From NCBI RefSeq assembly GCF_026723865.1, contig NZ_CP113529.1, positions 1,178,001-1,242,000 on the forward strand: 64,000 nt of DNA, written 5' to 3'. The notes beneath the pieces were generated by a model that was not told the DNA's origin, searched no databases, and worked only from the letters and a program-made list of their open reading frames with translations. Source of the DNA: Mycobacterium sp. Aquia_216. Lineage in GTDB: Bacteria; Actinomycetota; Actinomycetes; Mycobacteriales; Mycobacteriaceae. A program made the translations under genes and the position numbers. Shown piece by piece: positions 17,321 to 26,798 of the stretch (the stretch's first letter is position 1; each line of letters opens with the position of its first letter).

Positions 17321-18595
17321 GTGTCTGAGCAATCAGCGAGCGGCGTGGGGGCGCCCGAACATCCGACGGCTGGCCCGGCTCCGCGGGAGCAGCAGTCCGC
17401 GGATTCGGTGGCCGAGGCGCCGACTCGGGCCTTCGCCGGTTTCCGCACCGAGCGTCGGGTCCCGGCAACCGAGCGGCCGGCGGCACAGCCCGCCGCAACG
17501 CCTGCACCGCCCGGGATGCCGCCGTGGGATTCCACGCCGGTGACCGGCATCCCGCGGGTCGACCCGACCGCATACGGCGCCTACTACAACGGCCGGGCCG
17601 ACGCGCCATCGCCGGAAGCCCCGGCCCCGTACCGCCCCGAGCACGTGCCCCACACGCCTTACCCCGAACTGTCCACCGGCATGCTGCTGCGGCCGATCAA
17701 GCCGCCGCCCTCGGAGGGCTGGCGCCGGCTGGTCTACGTGTTGTCCGGCCGGACCATCAACCTCGGGGAGAGCCCTCGGGCCGCCCGGCAGAACAACTTG
17801 GTGGCGCAGGTCAACCGGCCGCTGCGCGGTTCTTACCGGGTCGCGGTGATCTCGCTCAAAGGTGGCGTGGGAAAAACCACGATCACGGCCACGCTCGGTG
17901 CCACCTTCGCCGCGATCCGCGGCGACCGGGTGGTGGCCGTCGACGCCAACCCCGACCGCGGCACTCTGGGCCAGAAGGTACCGCTGGAGACCGCGGGCAC
18001 GGTGCGTCAGTTGCTGCAGGACGCCGGGACCGTCGAGCGCTACAGCGATGTCCGCCGTTACACCTCGCGGGGCCCGAGCGGATTGGAAGTGCTGGCGTCG
18101 GAAAGCGATCCGGCCGTATCGGAGGCATTCGACGCCGACGACTACACCCGCACCCTGGCGATCCTGGAGCGGTACTACGGCCTGGTCCTCACCGACTGCG
18201 GGCCCGGGCTGCTGCACTCGGCGATGTCGTCGGTGCTAGAGAACGCCGACGTTCTGATCGTGGTGAGTTCTGGGTCCATCGATGGTGCGCGCAGTGCTTC
18301 GGCGACGCTGGACTGGCTGGACGCACACGGCCACGAAGCGCTGGTTCGCAACTCGATCGCGGTCATCAACGCGGTGCGCCCCCGCAACGGCAAGGTCGAC
18401 ATGAACAAGGTGATCGACCACTTCTCCCGGCGCTGCCGCGCGGTGCGGTTGGTGCCCTATGACGCTCATCTCGACGAGGGTGCCGAGATCCATCTGGATC
18501 AGCTGCGGCGGGAGACCCGCGAAGCGCTCACTGGCTTGGCTGCCGTTGTCGCGGAAGGATTTCCGGGAGATCAGCCGAACCTGGGCCTGGGTTAG
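17321..18595 (+). CDS. MinD/ParA-like P-loop ATPase with proline-rich N-terminus (Rv0530-like)
   Basis: The 424-residue protein has a disordered Pro/Ala-rich N-terminal third and a C-terminal SIMIBI ATPase domain with the deviant Walker A KGGVGKTT, the GDRVVAVDANPDRG strand and the LTDCGPGLLHS Walker B-like segment. It resembles the EspI/MinD-type ATPases of mycobacteria, which act on membrane-associated machinery. GTG 17321 is chosen because GGGGGA lies 7 nt upstream; an ATG two codons earlier is too close to it. It follows ccsA by 37 nt and could help position the cytochrome assembly machinery, but no function is proven. Confidence 0.85.
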   Translation: MSEQSASGVGAPEHPTAGPAPREQQSADSVAEAPTRAFAGFRTERRVPATERPAAQPAATPAPPGMPPWDSTPVTGIPRVDPTAYGAYYNGRADAPSPEAPAPYRPEHVPHTPYPELSTGMLLRPIKPPPSEGWRRLVYVLSGRTINLGESPRAARQNNLVAQVNRPLRGSYRVAVISLKGGVGKTTITATLGATFAAIRGDRVVAVDANPDRGTLGQKVPLETAGTVRQLLQDAGTVERYSDVRRYTSRGPSGLEVLASESDPAVSEAFDADDYTRTLAILERYYGLVLTDCGPGLLHSAMSSVLENADVLIVVSSGSIDGARSASATLDWLDAHGHEALVRNSIAVINAVRPRNGKVDMNKVIDHFSRRCRAVRLVPYDAHLDEGAEIHLDQLRRETREALTGLAAVVAEGFPGDQPNLGLG

Positions 18596-18624
18596 TCCGG
18601 GGGGAACGAACGCGGCCGGCGCGG

Positions 18625-18786
18625 TCAGCGGGAGTCGTCGTCTCCGCTTCCCAACCGTCGCATGAAGTCTGGATCGTCGTCGGGTCCGATGACGCGCGTC
18701 TTCGGTCGGTGGGCCTGCGACCGCGCCGCGCGCCAGCCGATATAGATCAGCGTCCCCAGGACCAGGACGACTACCAGGTAGAGCAC
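18625..18786 (-). CDS. 53-residue single-pass membrane protein (Rv0530A-like)
   Basis: The product begins with a hydrophobic helix (VLYLVVVLVLGTLIYIGW) followed by a basic and then acidic tail (GPDDDPDFMRRLGSGDDDSR). GTG 18786 is preceded by a perfect AGGAGG with 6-nt spacing, so I use it in place of an upstream start 84 nt away. It faces away from the DUF4229 gene across a 46-bp region that must hold both promoters. Conserved small size and position suggest Rv0530A. Function is unknown. Confidence 0.8.
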   Translation of the reverse strand: MLYLVVVLVLGTLIYIGWRAARSQAHRPKTRVIGPDDDPDFMRRLGSGDDDSR

Positions 18787-18832
18787 TCGACACCTCCTGT
18801 GAGCGAATATACCCGGGCCGTAGGCTCGACCC

Positions 18833-19225
18833 GTGTCAGAAGGGCCGAGCGACAACAGCACTGGGGACAAGCCGGCGGACGGCGCGCAGCAGCGGACGCG
18901 AGACCGCGTGGTTGTCGACGTTTTGCGCTACGCCGCGGCCCGGCTGCTGCTGGCGGTCGCGCTTACCGCAGTGATCTGCCTGGCGGCGCGGTTGCTCGGC
19001 GTCACCCAGCTCCCGGTCGTCGTCGCGGCGTTGTTCGCGTTGATCATTGCGATGCCGCTGGGCATCTGGCTGTTCAGCCCGCTGCGCCGGCGGGCCACCG
19101 CCGCGCTTGCCGTCGCCGGCGAACGTCGGCGCGCCGAACGCGAACAGCTGCAAGCGCGGCTGCGCGGCGAGGTGGTCCCCGAAGACAGATCCGACGACGA
19201 AGCCGACGAGAGCCGAGCTCAGTAA
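18833..19225 (+). CDS. DUF4229 membrane protein (Rv0531-like)
   Basis: The 130-residue protein has two hydrophobic helices, about residues 37-56 ([20 protein letters not shown]) and 62-82 ([20 protein letters not shown]), then a coiled, basic and acidic tail ([20 protein letters not shown]). This is the DUF4229 arrangement. Its stop codon overlaps the stop of convergent fabH by 7 nt. In M. tuberculosis a PE_PGRS gene (Rv0532) lies between these two; here there is no room for it. Function is unknown. Confidence 0.82.
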   Translation: MSEGPSDNSTGDKPADGAQQRTRDRVVVDVLRYAAARLLLAVALTAVICLAARLLGVTQLPVVVAALFALIIAMPLGIWLFSPLRRRATAALAVAGERRRAEREQLQARLRGEVVPEDRSDDEADESRAQ

Positions 19226-20226
19226 TTGGGCATCCGCACGACCTGAGCGGCATAGCTCAGGCCCGCGCCGTATCCGATCAGCAGGGCCAGATCGCCGCGC
19301 TTGGACGCCCCGGTGGCGAGCAGTTCGGCCATCGCCAGCGGAATGGATGCCGCGGACGTGTTGCCGGTGTGCTCAATGTCATTGGCGACAATCGTGTCCG
19401 ACCGCAGGTCCAGATTCTTGGCCAGTACCTCGTTGATCCGGGCGTTGGCCTGATGCGGGATGAACACGTCGATCTGATCGGGTCGCACACCCGCGGCGTC
19501 CATGGCCTGGCGCCCGACTTTGCCCATCTCGAATGCGGCCCAACGGAAGACCGCGCTGCCTTCCAGCCGAAGAAACGGGCGCGGGCCGGTGGGATTCTCC
19601 GTATAAGCGATCCAGTCGATGTCCTGGCGGATGGCCCTGGCCTGTTCGCCGTCGCTACCCCAGACGGTCGGCCCAATACCCTGCTCCGGTGTCTCGCCCA
19701 CCACGACTGCGGCTGCGCCGTCAGCGAAGATGAAGCAGTTGCTGCGGTCGAACATGTCCACGGTGGGGGACAGTTTCTCCGAACCGATGACCAACATCTT
19801 GGCGACGCTGCCGCCGCGGATCATGTCGGCAGCGACGCCGACCGCGTAGCCGAAGCCGGCGCATCCGGCCGAGATGTCGAATGCGGGCACACCGGTGGCG
19901 CCCAGCGCCGACGCGACGGCCGGGGCGCTGGCCGGGGTCTGCAAAAACTGGGTGCTGGTGGCGACGATGACGCCGTCGATGTCGGTCGCCTGCAATGCGG
20001 CTTTGGCAATGGCTGCTCGGCTGGCCTCGGTCGCCATCGACGCGACGGATTCGTCGCGGGCGGCGAACCGGCGCGTCTTGATTCCGGTTCGGGTGTAGAT
20101 CCACTCATCGGACGAGTCGATGTTCTGACACAGCTCCTCGTTCGTGACCACGCGTTCGGGGCGGTATGCCCCGACGCTGAGCAGTCCGATGTTCCTGGGC
20201 CCACTGGTCGCGGCGATCTGCTGCAT
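19219..20226 (-). CDS. fabH: beta-ketoacyl-ACP synthase III (mycolate-type FabH)
   Basis: The 335-residue enzyme condenses acyl-CoA primers with malonyl-AcpM, connecting FAS-I products to FAS-II for mycolic acid synthesis. The catalytic triad is recognisable: Cys 122 in [12 protein letters not shown], His in [12 protein letters not shown] and Asn in [13 protein letters not shown]. The length equals that of the mycobacterial enzyme, which accepts long-chain primers. The ATG is preceded by GAGGAGCGCA. It is monocistronic, with menA on the same strand about 100 bp downstream of its 5' side and a convergent DUF4229 gene. Confidence 0.96.
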   Translation of the reverse strand: MQQIAATSGPRNIGLLSVGAYRPERVVTNEELCQNIDSSDEWIYTRTGIKTRRFAARDESVASMATEASRAAIAKAALQATDIDGVIVATSTQFLQTPASAPAVASALGATGVPAFDISAGCAGFGYAVGVAADMIRGGSVAKMLVIGSEKLSPTVDMFDRSNCFIFADGAAAVVVGETPEQGIGPTVWGSDGEQARAIRQDIDWIAYTENPTGPRPFLRLEGSAVFRWAAFEMGKVGRQAMDAAGVRPDQIDVFIPHQANARINEVLAKNLDLRSDTIVANDIEHTGNTSAASIPLAMAELLATGASKRGDLALLIGYGAGLSYAAQVVRMPNY

Positions 20227-20326
20227 TGCGCTCCTCGCTCGGTGTTATCCAGCTAGCTGTGTAATGCGGGTCACTGCTGACGCTAACCCGTCGTCGATCG
20301 GCGCGTGCCAAATCGCCGCGGGTGCG

Positions 20327-21199
20327 TCAGTGGGCCAGCGTCAGCGCGCCGGCTATCGCGACGGCCCAGACCAGCATCGCCAGCCCGGTGTCACGCAGCA
20401 CCGGGATGAGTTCGGGGCCGCCGCGGCCGGACCGCACCGGCCCGGCGGCGCGCAGCGCCAACGGCGTGGCGACCAGCCCCGCCGCACACCATGGCGTCGC
20501 CAGCATCAGCACCAGGGTCAGCATCCCGGCCGTTGTCAGCAGTGCCTGGTAGAACACCCGGGTGCGGGCATCGCCGAGGCGTACCGCCAGCGTGATCTTG
20601 TGCGCCTGCGCGTCGGTCGGGATGTCCCGCAGGTTGTTGGCCACCAGGACCGACGACGACAGCGCGCCCGTCGCCACCGCCAGCGCCAGTCCCACCCAGT
20701 CCACGCGTAGCGCCTGGGTGTACTGCGTGCCCAGCACGGCGACCAGGCCGAAGAACACGAACACCGCGATCTCGCCGAAGCCCGCGTACCCGTAGGGCCT
20801 GGACCCGCCGGTGTACAGCCAGGCCCCGGCGATGCACACGACTCCGACCGCGATCAGCCACGGCGCGGACAGGAGCGCCAGTGCCAGACCGGCCGCCGCA
20901 CCGATCGTGAGCGAGGCCACCGCCGCGGTCAGCACCGACCGCGGGGTCGCCAGTCGCGAGCCCACCAGTCGCGCCGGGCCGGTCCGGACGTCGTCGGTGC
21001 CCCGGACGCCGTCGGAGTAGTCGTTGGCGTAGTTGACGCCGATGATCAGCGCGACCGCGACGGCCAGCGCCAGCAGCGCTTTCCACCACAGCGCCGAATG
21101 CAGCCAGGCCGCGGCACCTGTCCCCGCGATCACCGGCGCGATCGCGTTGGGCAGCGTCCGCGGCCGGGCGCCCGAGATCCACTGCGCAAAACTGGCCAC
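20327..21199 (-). CDS. menA: 1,4-dihydroxy-2-naphthoate polyprenyltransferase
   Basis: The 290-residue UbiA-superfamily membrane enzyme joins the polyprenyl chain to dihydroxynaphthoate, yielding demethylmenaquinone. Nine hydrophobic segments are visible. The two Asp-rich prenyl-diphosphate motifs are [15 protein letters not shown] (about residues 50-64) and [15 protein letters not shown] 21199 puts the conserved [16 protein letters not shown] at the N-terminus; the longer open frame upstream covers the divergent phosphorylase promoter and gene. It is a validated essential target in M. tuberculosis. The product goes to MenG at 50015. Confidence 0.95.
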   Translation of the reverse strand: MASFAQWISGARPRTLPNAIAPVIAGTGAAAWLHSALWWKALLALAVAVALIIGVNYANDYSDGVRGTDDVRTGPARLVGSRLATPRSVLTAAVASLTIGAAAGLALALLSAPWLIAVGVVCIAGAWLYTGGSRPYGYAGFGEIAVFVFFGLVAVLGTQYTQALRVDWVGLALAVATGALSSSVLVANNLRDIPTDAQAHKITLAVRLGDARTRVFYQALLTTAGMLTLVLMLATPWCAAGLVATPLALRAAGPVRSGRGGPELIPVLRDTGLAMLVWAVAIAGALTLAH

Positions 21200-21283
21200 C
21201 AGGGCATCCTGCCCTATGCACCACAATGGGCGAATGCCCGCCGGCGACGATGCAGAGCGGAGCGATGAGGAGGAGCGGCGCAG

Positions 21284-22060
21284 ATGCTCGGAGTGATCGG
21301 CGGCAGCGGCTTCTATACGTTCTTCGGCTCCGACGTTCACCACGTCAATCCGGACACCCCCTACGGCCAGCCCAGCGCCCCGGTCACCATCGGCACCATC
21401 GGGGAGCACGAAGTCGCTTTCCTGCCCCGGCACGGCGCCAAGCACGAATACTCGGCGCACACCGTGCCGTACCGCGCCAACATGTGGGCCCTGCGCACGC
21501 TGGGGGTGCGGCGGGTGTTCGCACCGTGCGCGGTGGGCAGCCTGAACCCGGCGTACGGGCCCGGCGCCGTGGTGGTGCCCGACCAGCTGGTGGATCGCAC
21601 CAACGGCCGCGCCGACACCTACTTCGATTCCGGTGCGATTCACGTCGACTTCGCCGACCCCTATTGCCCGACGCTGCGCGAGGCGGTCACCGGGCTGGCG
21701 GACGTGGTCGACGGCGGCACCATGGTGGTGATCCAGGGGCCGAGATTCTCCACCCGCGCCGAAAGTCAGTGGTACGCCTCGGCGGGATTCACTCTGGTCA
21801 ACATGACCGGATACCCGGAGGCGGTGCTGGCGCGTGAACTCGAAGTTTGCTATGCGGCAATAGCTTTAGTGACAGATCTGGATGCGGGGGTCAGCGTCGG
21901 CGAAGGTGTCAAGGCCGTCGACGTGTACGCGCAATTCGAAAAGAACATGGAGCTGTTCAAGAAGCTGGTGCGCGAAGCCATCGGCCGGGTGGCGGTCGAA
22001 CGGGGCTGCACGCACTGCCTGGCGCACACCGGCGTCACCCTGCCGTTCGAGCTGCCGTGA
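21284..22060 (+). CDS. mtnP: S-methyl-5'-thioadenosine phosphorylase (Rv0535-like)
   Basis: The 258-residue protein belongs to the PNP/MTAP family of trimeric nucleoside phosphorylases. The N-terminal [13 protein letters not shown] phosphate site, [20 protein letters not shown] and [15 protein letters not shown] are diagnostic of MTA-type enzymes. It splits methylthioadenosine from polyamine and related pathways into adenine and methylthioribose-1-phosphate. GAGGAGGAGCGGCGC precedes the ATG. The GTG of the epimerase gene overlaps its stop (GTGA), so the two genes are coupled. M. tuberculosis databases label it pnp. Confidence 0.92.
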   Translation: MLGVIGGSGFYTFFGSDVHHVNPDTPYGQPSAPVTIGTIGEHEVAFLPRHGAKHEYSAHTVPYRANMWALRTLGVRRVFAPCAVGSLNPAYGPGAVVVPDQLVDRTNGRADTYFDSGAIHVDFADPYCPTLREAVTGLADVVDGGTMVVIQGPRFSTRAESQWYASAGFTLVNMTGYPEAVLARELEVCYAAIALVTDLDAGVSVGEGVKAVDVYAQFEKNMELFKKLVREAIGRVAVERGCTHCLAHTGVTLPFELP

Positions 22061-23097
22061 GGGTATTGCTGACCGGCGCGGCCGGATTCATCGGGTCGCG
22101 GGTGGACGCGGCGCTGCGCGCGGCGGGTCATGAGGTGGTCGGCATCGACATGTTGTTGCCTGCCGCTCACGGGCCAAACTCGTTGCTGCCGAACGGATGT
22201 CATCGGGTCGACGTCCGCGATGCCGAGGCGCTGCCGCCGGTGTTGCACGGCATCGATGTGGTGTGTCATCAGGCCGCGATGGTGGGCGCCGGTGTCGATG
22301 CGGCCGACGCCCCCGCCTACGGGGGCCACAACGACTACGGCACCACGGTGCTGCTGGCGCAGATGTTCGCCGCTGGGGTGCGCCGCCTGGTGCTGGCGTC
22401 GTCGATGGTGGTGTACGGGCAGGGCCGTTATCGCTGCCCCGAGCACGGGGACGTCGACCCGCTGCCGCGGCGGCGGGCGGACCTCGACGCCGGGACCTTC
22501 GAGCACCGCTGCCCGCTCGGCGGCGAGGAGCTGTCCTGGGGGCTGGTCGACGAGGATGCCGCCTTGCGGCCGCGCAGCCTGTACGCCGCCAGCAAGACGG
22601 CCCAGGAGCATTACGCGCTGGCGTGGTCGGAGTCGACGGGCGGATCGGTGCTGGCGTTGCGCTACCACAACGTTTACGGTCCCGGCATGCCGCGCGACAC
22701 CCCGTACTCCGGAGTGGCGGCCATCTTCCGCTCAGCGCTGGAAAAAGGCCAGCCGCCAAGGGTTTTCGAGGACGGCGGTCAGATGCGTGACTTCGTCCAC
22801 GTCGACGATGTGGCGGCCGCCAACCTGGCGTCGGCGCAGCTGCTGGCAACCGACGGTTCCGGCTTCACTGCGGTCAACGTCTGCTCGGGCCGGCCGATTT
22901 CGATCCTGGAGGTGGCCTCCGCGCTCTGCGCCGCGCGCGACGAGGCGGTGTCGCCGGTGATCACCGGGCAGTACCGCAGCGGCGACGTGCGCCACATCGT
23001 CGCCGACCCCGCACGCGCGGCCGAGGTATTGGGTTTCCGTGCGGCCGTGGACCCGCGCGCGGGCCTGCGCGATTTCGCGTTCGCGCCGCTGCGGTAA
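22057..23097 (+). CDS. NAD-dependent sugar epimerase/dehydratase (GalE3/Rv0536-like)
   Basis: This 346-residue extended SDR has the N-terminal Rossmann motif LLTGAAGFIGSRV, a conserved Ser region LASSMVVYGQ, the catalytic pair YAASK and the nucleotide-sugar region RDFVHVDDVAAANL. It should epimerise or dehydrate a nucleotide sugar in the cytoplasm. Cysteines in YRCPEHGD are unusual for plain GalE. The GTG start shares two bases with the mtnP stop. M. tuberculosis calls it galE3, but the actual sugar is unproven, so no symbol is given. Confidence 0.85.
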   Translation: MRVLLTGAAGFIGSRVDAALRAAGHEVVGIDMLLPAAHGPNSLLPNGCHRVDVRDAEALPPVLHGIDVVCHQAAMVGAGVDAADAPAYGGHNDYGTTVLLAQMFAAGVRRLVLASSMVVYGQGRYRCPEHGDVDPLPRRRADLDAGTFEHRCPLGGEELSWGLVDEDAALRPRSLYAASKTAQEHYALAWSESTGGSVLALRYHNVYGPGMPRDTPYSGVAAIFRSALEKGQPPRVFEDGGQMRDFVHVDDVAAANLASAQLLATDGSGFTAVNVCSGRPISILEVASALCAARDEAVSPVITGQYRSGDVRHIVADPARAAEVLGFRAAVDPRAGLRDFAFAPLR

Positions 23098-23104
23098 TCC
23101 ACGT

Positions 23105-24730
23105 TTAGGACGGGTCGTGCGGCGGCCGGTAGATCTTGGGCTTCGAGATCGGTATCTGCCGGGTGGCCGAGTCGTCACCGCGGAAGATGCGGGGCGAGCC
23201 GGTCAGTTGCGGTATTGCGGTGGTGGGTGAGTCGCCGGTCTGGATCCGGGTGGTCGCGGCGGCCGAGGGCGGGGCAGCGCCGGTCGGGATGCGGGTCGTC
23301 GGCGCCGCAGCGTTCTGTGCGACGGCGTGCCTGCGGGCGGCACGCCGCCGGCGGCGCCGGGCGCTGAAATGCCCGGTGACGATCGCCGCCGCAAGGATGC
23401 ACAGGGCCAACGCGGACAACGCCACGTCGAAGATGCTGGTGATCTGTTGGGCGAGATCGTTTCCGTAGACTGGATTTTGCGCCGCATTGGGTGCTTCCAG
23501 GAAGCGCGGCGCGAGCACGACGCCGACGATCACGCGCGAAATGCTCAGCGTGGCAACAAGTCCGGACACCGTCGTGATCAGCCGTGCGGAGGCGGAGTCG
23601 TTGCGCAGGGTGATCCGCAGCCAGATCGCCAGCCCCGCGGTGGCAGCATCGAACATGGCCAGCACCACGCTGTCGTACCGCGAGTAGGGGTAGTCCAGGC
23701 TCACCGCGACGGCGAGGTCGGTGATCCGCATCGCCGTCGATCCCAGGCACCAGACGGCGATCAGCAGCAAGCCGGTTCGGGTCGCCCCCCGCCACGCGCC
23801 CTCCTCGGACGACACGGTGCCGGCCCGGCCGAACAGCGTCCGCGGTAGGAAGATCGCCCCGGCCGCCGCCCACGCCAGATAGCCCTCGAACCCGACGCCG
23901 GCCGTCGACGTGTTCTGCGCGATGCCATGGAATGCGTCGATGTCGCGGCCGACCGGGAGGAACCAGACGACGATCCCGGCGACCAGCGTCGAGGCCCCCA
24001 GCGCGATCGTCGCCAGCCGGGACGCCCGGGTCCCGCGCAGCAGCCACCGCGAGGCGACGAGCACGGCGAGCAACGCGACCAGGCCGTACACCGTCGCCGT
24101 CGCGATGACCGCGATGTTCTGCTTACCGAAGTCGGCCGAGTCGCCCAGCGCGTACTTCACCCGCCAGTACAGGGTGAAGCCGAAGCTCAGTGCCGCGGCC
24201 ACCATCGATACGTAACCGATGGCCTGGGCAGACCTCTGCCGCCCGTTCGAGGCGTCGTCGTCCGCCGCGGCGCTGCCGGCCGACTGCGCGCTCAACAGCG
24301 CACCGGCGACACCCAGCCAGGCCCCCGGTCCGACACCGCCCGGCACGGTCACGGTCCCGCCGAACCGGACGGTCTCGAAGACGTCGAATCCGACGAAGGC
24401 GAGCACCAGCAGCAAATAGGGAACGTTGAGCGCCAGCCGAAGTCCGCGGGCAGTGTGCCCCGAACTGGGCAAAGCAAGAGCGATCAAAGACAGCAGCGTC
24501 ACCGCGATCAGCACCGCGAACACCGTCGGGTTGCTATCGGGGATCGCAATGCCGAAGTAAAGGTTCCACGGCAGTAGCGGCGCGAGGAGGAGCAAGACTG
24601 CTGCGCTCAGGTCGGCCACGACGTTGCGTCGCCGGGCCGGGGTTGCGTCAGCCGGCGGACCCGGAGCGGTCTGCTGCGGGGGCAGGTCCCGGATGGGGCC
24701 GGTGGGCGCCTCGTCGCTGCTCTGACTCAC
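23105..24730 (-). CDS. polytopic membrane protein (Rv0537c-like)
   Basis: The 541-residue protein has a Pro-rich cytoplasmic head (about residues 1-37), then roughly ten to twelve hydrophobic helices, and a basic tail with repeated TTRIPTG / TTRIQTG / ATRQIPIS motifs (about residues 480-530). No enzymatic motif is recognised. GTG 24730 follows GGGGGGAACC. The tail ends 7 nt from the epimerase gene stop. It is divergent from the Rv0538-like gene, with about 270 bp between them, and could work with that protein in envelope glycosylation or transport, which is only inference. Confidence 0.75.
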   Translation of the reverse strand: MSQSSDEAPTGPIRDLPPQQTAPGPPADATPARRRNVVADLSAAVLLLLAPLLPWNLYFGIAIPDSNPTVFAVLIAVTLLSLIALALPSSGHTARGLRLALNVPYLLLVLAFVGFDVFETVRFGGTVTVPGGVGPGAWLGVAGALLSAQSAGSAAADDDASNGRQRSAQAIGYVSMVAAALSFGFTLYWRVKYALGDSADFGKQNIAVIATATVYGLVALLAVLVASRWLLRGTRASRLATIALGASTLVAGIVVWFLPVGRDIDAFHGIAQNTSTAGVGFEGYLAWAAAGAIFLPRTLFGRAGTVSSEEGAWRGATRTGLLLIAVWCLGSTAMRITDLAVAVSLDYPYSRYDSVVLAMFDAATAGLAIWLRITLRNDSASARLITTVSGLVATLSISRVIVGVVLAPRFLEAPNAAQNPVYGNDLAQQITSIFDVALSALALCILAAAIVTGHFSARRRRRRAARRHAVAQNAAAPTTRIPTGAAPPSAAATTRIQTGDSPTTAIPQLTGSPRIFRGDDSATRQIPISKPKIYRPPHDPS

Positions 24731-24920
24731 GGTTCCCCCCGGGTGTCGAGGACGGTTACGGACGGCGCGATTTCGCTTGGGTGGCGAGGGAACCCCCTGC
24801 CGCGGCGACTCCGTTGCTTACTTGGAAACATAATCTCCGTTCGGACGACGCGGGAGTGCGTCCCCGGTCTGGGAACGCGGTTACGCTGCGCCTGTAAGGC
24901 GAACGGGGTCGCCCGAATGA

Positions 24921-24950
24921 TTGTTACTGCCGACGGTACCGAAGTGTAAT
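24921..24950 (+). promoter_or_regulatory. possible promoter for the Rv0538-like gene
   Basis: TTGTTA and TGTAAT are separated by 18 bp, about 50 bp before the ATG at 25000, giving a plausible short leader. The spacer is ordinary and no operator was seen. The match is moderate. Confidence 0.3.
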
Positions 24951-24999
24951 GATGCCGGGAGATGCTGGTTCTGGGGTGGCCAGCCGAAGGAGAGCAGGG

Positions 25000-26757
25000 A
25001 TGGACGTCGTTTTGGGGGTCGCGGTCACCGGCCCCGTCGCCCGCCTGGCGCTCGTCGGAGCGGGTGCGGGCGGTAGTGACGTGATCGACCAATCCGTCGT
25101 CGACCTGGCTAACAACCCGATCGCACAACTGACGGAGACCGTGGTCGGTACGAATCGGCTCCTGGCGAACGAGAACCACCGGCTGGTCGGGACCCGGCTG
25201 TGCTGGACCGACCATTCCGGTGCCGACCGGCTGCGTCAGGCGCTGGAGGACTCCGGTGTCCACAACGTCGCGGTGCTGTCGCAGTCGCAGGCGGTGACGG
25301 CCCTGATGCGTGCCGCGGGCCGATCCGGCGGGGTACTGGTGGTCGACGACAACACGGCGACGCTGTCGGTGCTGGGCTCGGCCGAAGTTGACCAGGACGC
25401 GCCGCCCACCATGTTGGCCAGCGAGTTCCTGGGCGGCGACGCCACCGGCACGTTGGACACGATGATGGCCCAGCTCGGCGAGCACCCGGACGCCACGGAC
25501 GACGTGTATCTGGTGGACGCCTCGTCCGATCCGACCGAGGTCGCCGACCAGCTTCGCGACGCGACGATGCGGGTGCAGATTCCCGAAGACCCCACCTTCG
25601 CGCTGGCCCGCGGGGCCGCGATCGCGGCCGCACCACTGATCGGGGATGCCACTGCGATGGCCCCGGCGGTCGGGCTCACCGGCGATGCCACGGCGATGGC
25701 GCCGGCCGCCGGGCTCACCGGCGACGCGACCGCGTTGGCTCCGGCCGGATTCGGCGATCCCGATGCGGCCGACCAGCAGCTGGCGTACTCGCTGGCCGAC
25801 GACGACGGCGACCTGCTTCCGGGCGAGGTCGACGAATTCGACGACTACTACGACGACGATCCCGACGCCGAGACCGGCCCGCTGAAACTCAGCAGACGGT
25901 CGTTGCTGATCGGCAATGCCGTGATCGCGTTCGCGGTGGTCGGCGTGGCGTCGCTGGCCGTTGCGGTGGTCGTCGCCGTGCGGCCCACCGCCAGCCAGGA
26001 ACCGGTGGTGGGACACCAGAACGCCGCCCCGGGCAAGTTCATGCCGCTGTTGCCGACCCAGCAGCAGGCGCCGGTACCCCCGCCGCCGCCCGAAGCGCCC
26101 AACGCGGGATACCAGGGCGGCATCATCCCGGCCCCGGCGGTCCAGCCGGCGCCGGTGCCCGGCGCCGGCCCGGCACCCGTTCCGGGTGCGCCGGTCGAGC
26201 CGGTTGTTCCCGGTCTGGTGCCGAACCCCAATGGGCCGATTCCGATCCCGATCCCCTTGCCGATCATCGTTCCGTACCCGGGCTGGCGACCGCAGCCACC
26301 GCCTTGGTATCCGCCGTATACGCCGCCGACGTACACGACGCCGACCACGCCGACCACGACTGCGCCGACGACCACTCCGCCGACGACACCGACAACCCCG
26401 ACCACCACCCCGTCCGCGCCGCCGACGACCACGCCGTACACGCCGCCGACGACGACGGTTGCCCCCACCACGACGGTTGCCCCCACCACGACGGTCGCCC
26501 CCACGACGACGGTTGCTCCCACCACGGTCGCGCCGACGACGGTCGCCCCCACCACGGTCGCGCCGACGACAGTGGCACCGACGACGGTTGCACCGACCAA
26601 ACAGCCCACCCAGCAACAGCCCACCCAGCAACAGACGGTGGCGCCGAAGCCGCCCACGCAGCAGCCGACCGTCGCGCCGAAGCCTCAGCAGCCCGTGGCC
26701 CCCAGGGCGCCGTCCGGGGGCGGTGGTGGTGGTGGCCACTCTTCGTCGGGGAACTGA
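25000..26757 (+). CDS. membrane-anchored Thr/Pro-repeat protein with Hsp70/actin-like N-terminus (Rv0538-like, DUF7159-type)
   Basis: The 585-residue protein has three parts. Residues 1-125 look like a degenerate ASKHA (Hsp70/actin-type) domain: a strand-turn at LGVAVTGPVARLALVG and, after AVLSQSQAVTALM, a second phosphate-loop-like GGVLVVDDNTATLSVLG. A single membrane helix (LLIGNAVIAFAVVGVASLAV) lies near residue 310, and the rest is an exported Pro/Thr-rich tail with short repeats. ATG 25000 follows AAGGAG with 7-nt spacing. The tail is the type that mycobacteria O-mannosylate, and a dolichyl-phosphate-mannose-synthase-like gene follows directly. Its biological role is unknown. Confidence 0.78.
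   Translation: MDVVLGVAVTGPVARLALVGAGAGGSDVIDQSVVDLANNPIAQLTETVVGTNRLLANENHRLVGTRLCWTDHSGADRLRQALEDSGVHNVAVLSQSQAVTALMRAAGRSGGVLVVDDNTATLSVLGSAEVDQDAPPTMLASEFLGGDATGTLDTMMAQLGEHPDATDDVYLVDASSDPTEVADQLRDATMRVQIPEDPTFALARGAAIAAAPLIGDATAMAPAVGLTGDATAMAPAAGLTGDATALAPAGFGDPDAADQQLAYSLADDDGDLLPGEVDEFDDYYDDDPDAETGPLKLSRRSLLIGNAVIAFAVVGVASLAVAVVVAVRPTASQEPVVGHQNAAPGKFMPLLPTQQQAPVPPPPPEAPNAGYQGGIIPAPAVQPAPVPGAGPAPVPGAPVEPVVPGLVPNPNGPIPIPIPLPIIVPYPGWRPQPPPWYPPYTPPTYTTPTTPTTTAPTTTPPTTPTTPTTTPSAPPTTTPYTPPTTTVAPTTTVAPTTTVAPTTTVAPTTVAPTTVAPTTVAPTTVAPTTVAPTKQPTQQQPTQQQTVAPKPPTQQPTVAPKPQQPVAPRAPSGGGGGGGHSSSGN
25642..25758 (+). repeat. three tandem 39-bp coding repeats (13-residue unit)
   Basis: Three in-frame copies encode GDATAMAPAVGLT, GDATAMAPAAGLT and GDATALAPAGFG. 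They lie between the N-terminal domain and the acidic segment before the membrane helix of the Rv0538-like protein. Copy number in this kind of repeat may vary between strains. Confidence 0.85.
26451..26597 (+). repeat. tandem Thr-Val-Ala-Pro coding repeats
   Basis: Four 18-bp units encoding TTTVAP are followed by five 15-bp units encoding TTVAP. They form the core of the exported tail of the Rv0538-like protein and keep the reading frame. Thr/Pro-dense tracts are typical of O-mannosylated mycobacterial proteins. The change from 18 to 15 bp implies loss of one Thr codon followed by independent expansion. Confidence 0.85.
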
Positions 26758-26798
26758 TCGCCCTGGGGTCGACAGGGAAGCCCGACGATCTGGTCACG

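Noticed and set aside
24727..26739. 670-codon minus-strand frame opposite the Rv0538-like gene
   Set aside because: Arg/Gly-rich low complexity with no domain, explained by the antisense of Thr/Pro repeats; the plus-strand gene has a ribosome site and a coherent domain order.
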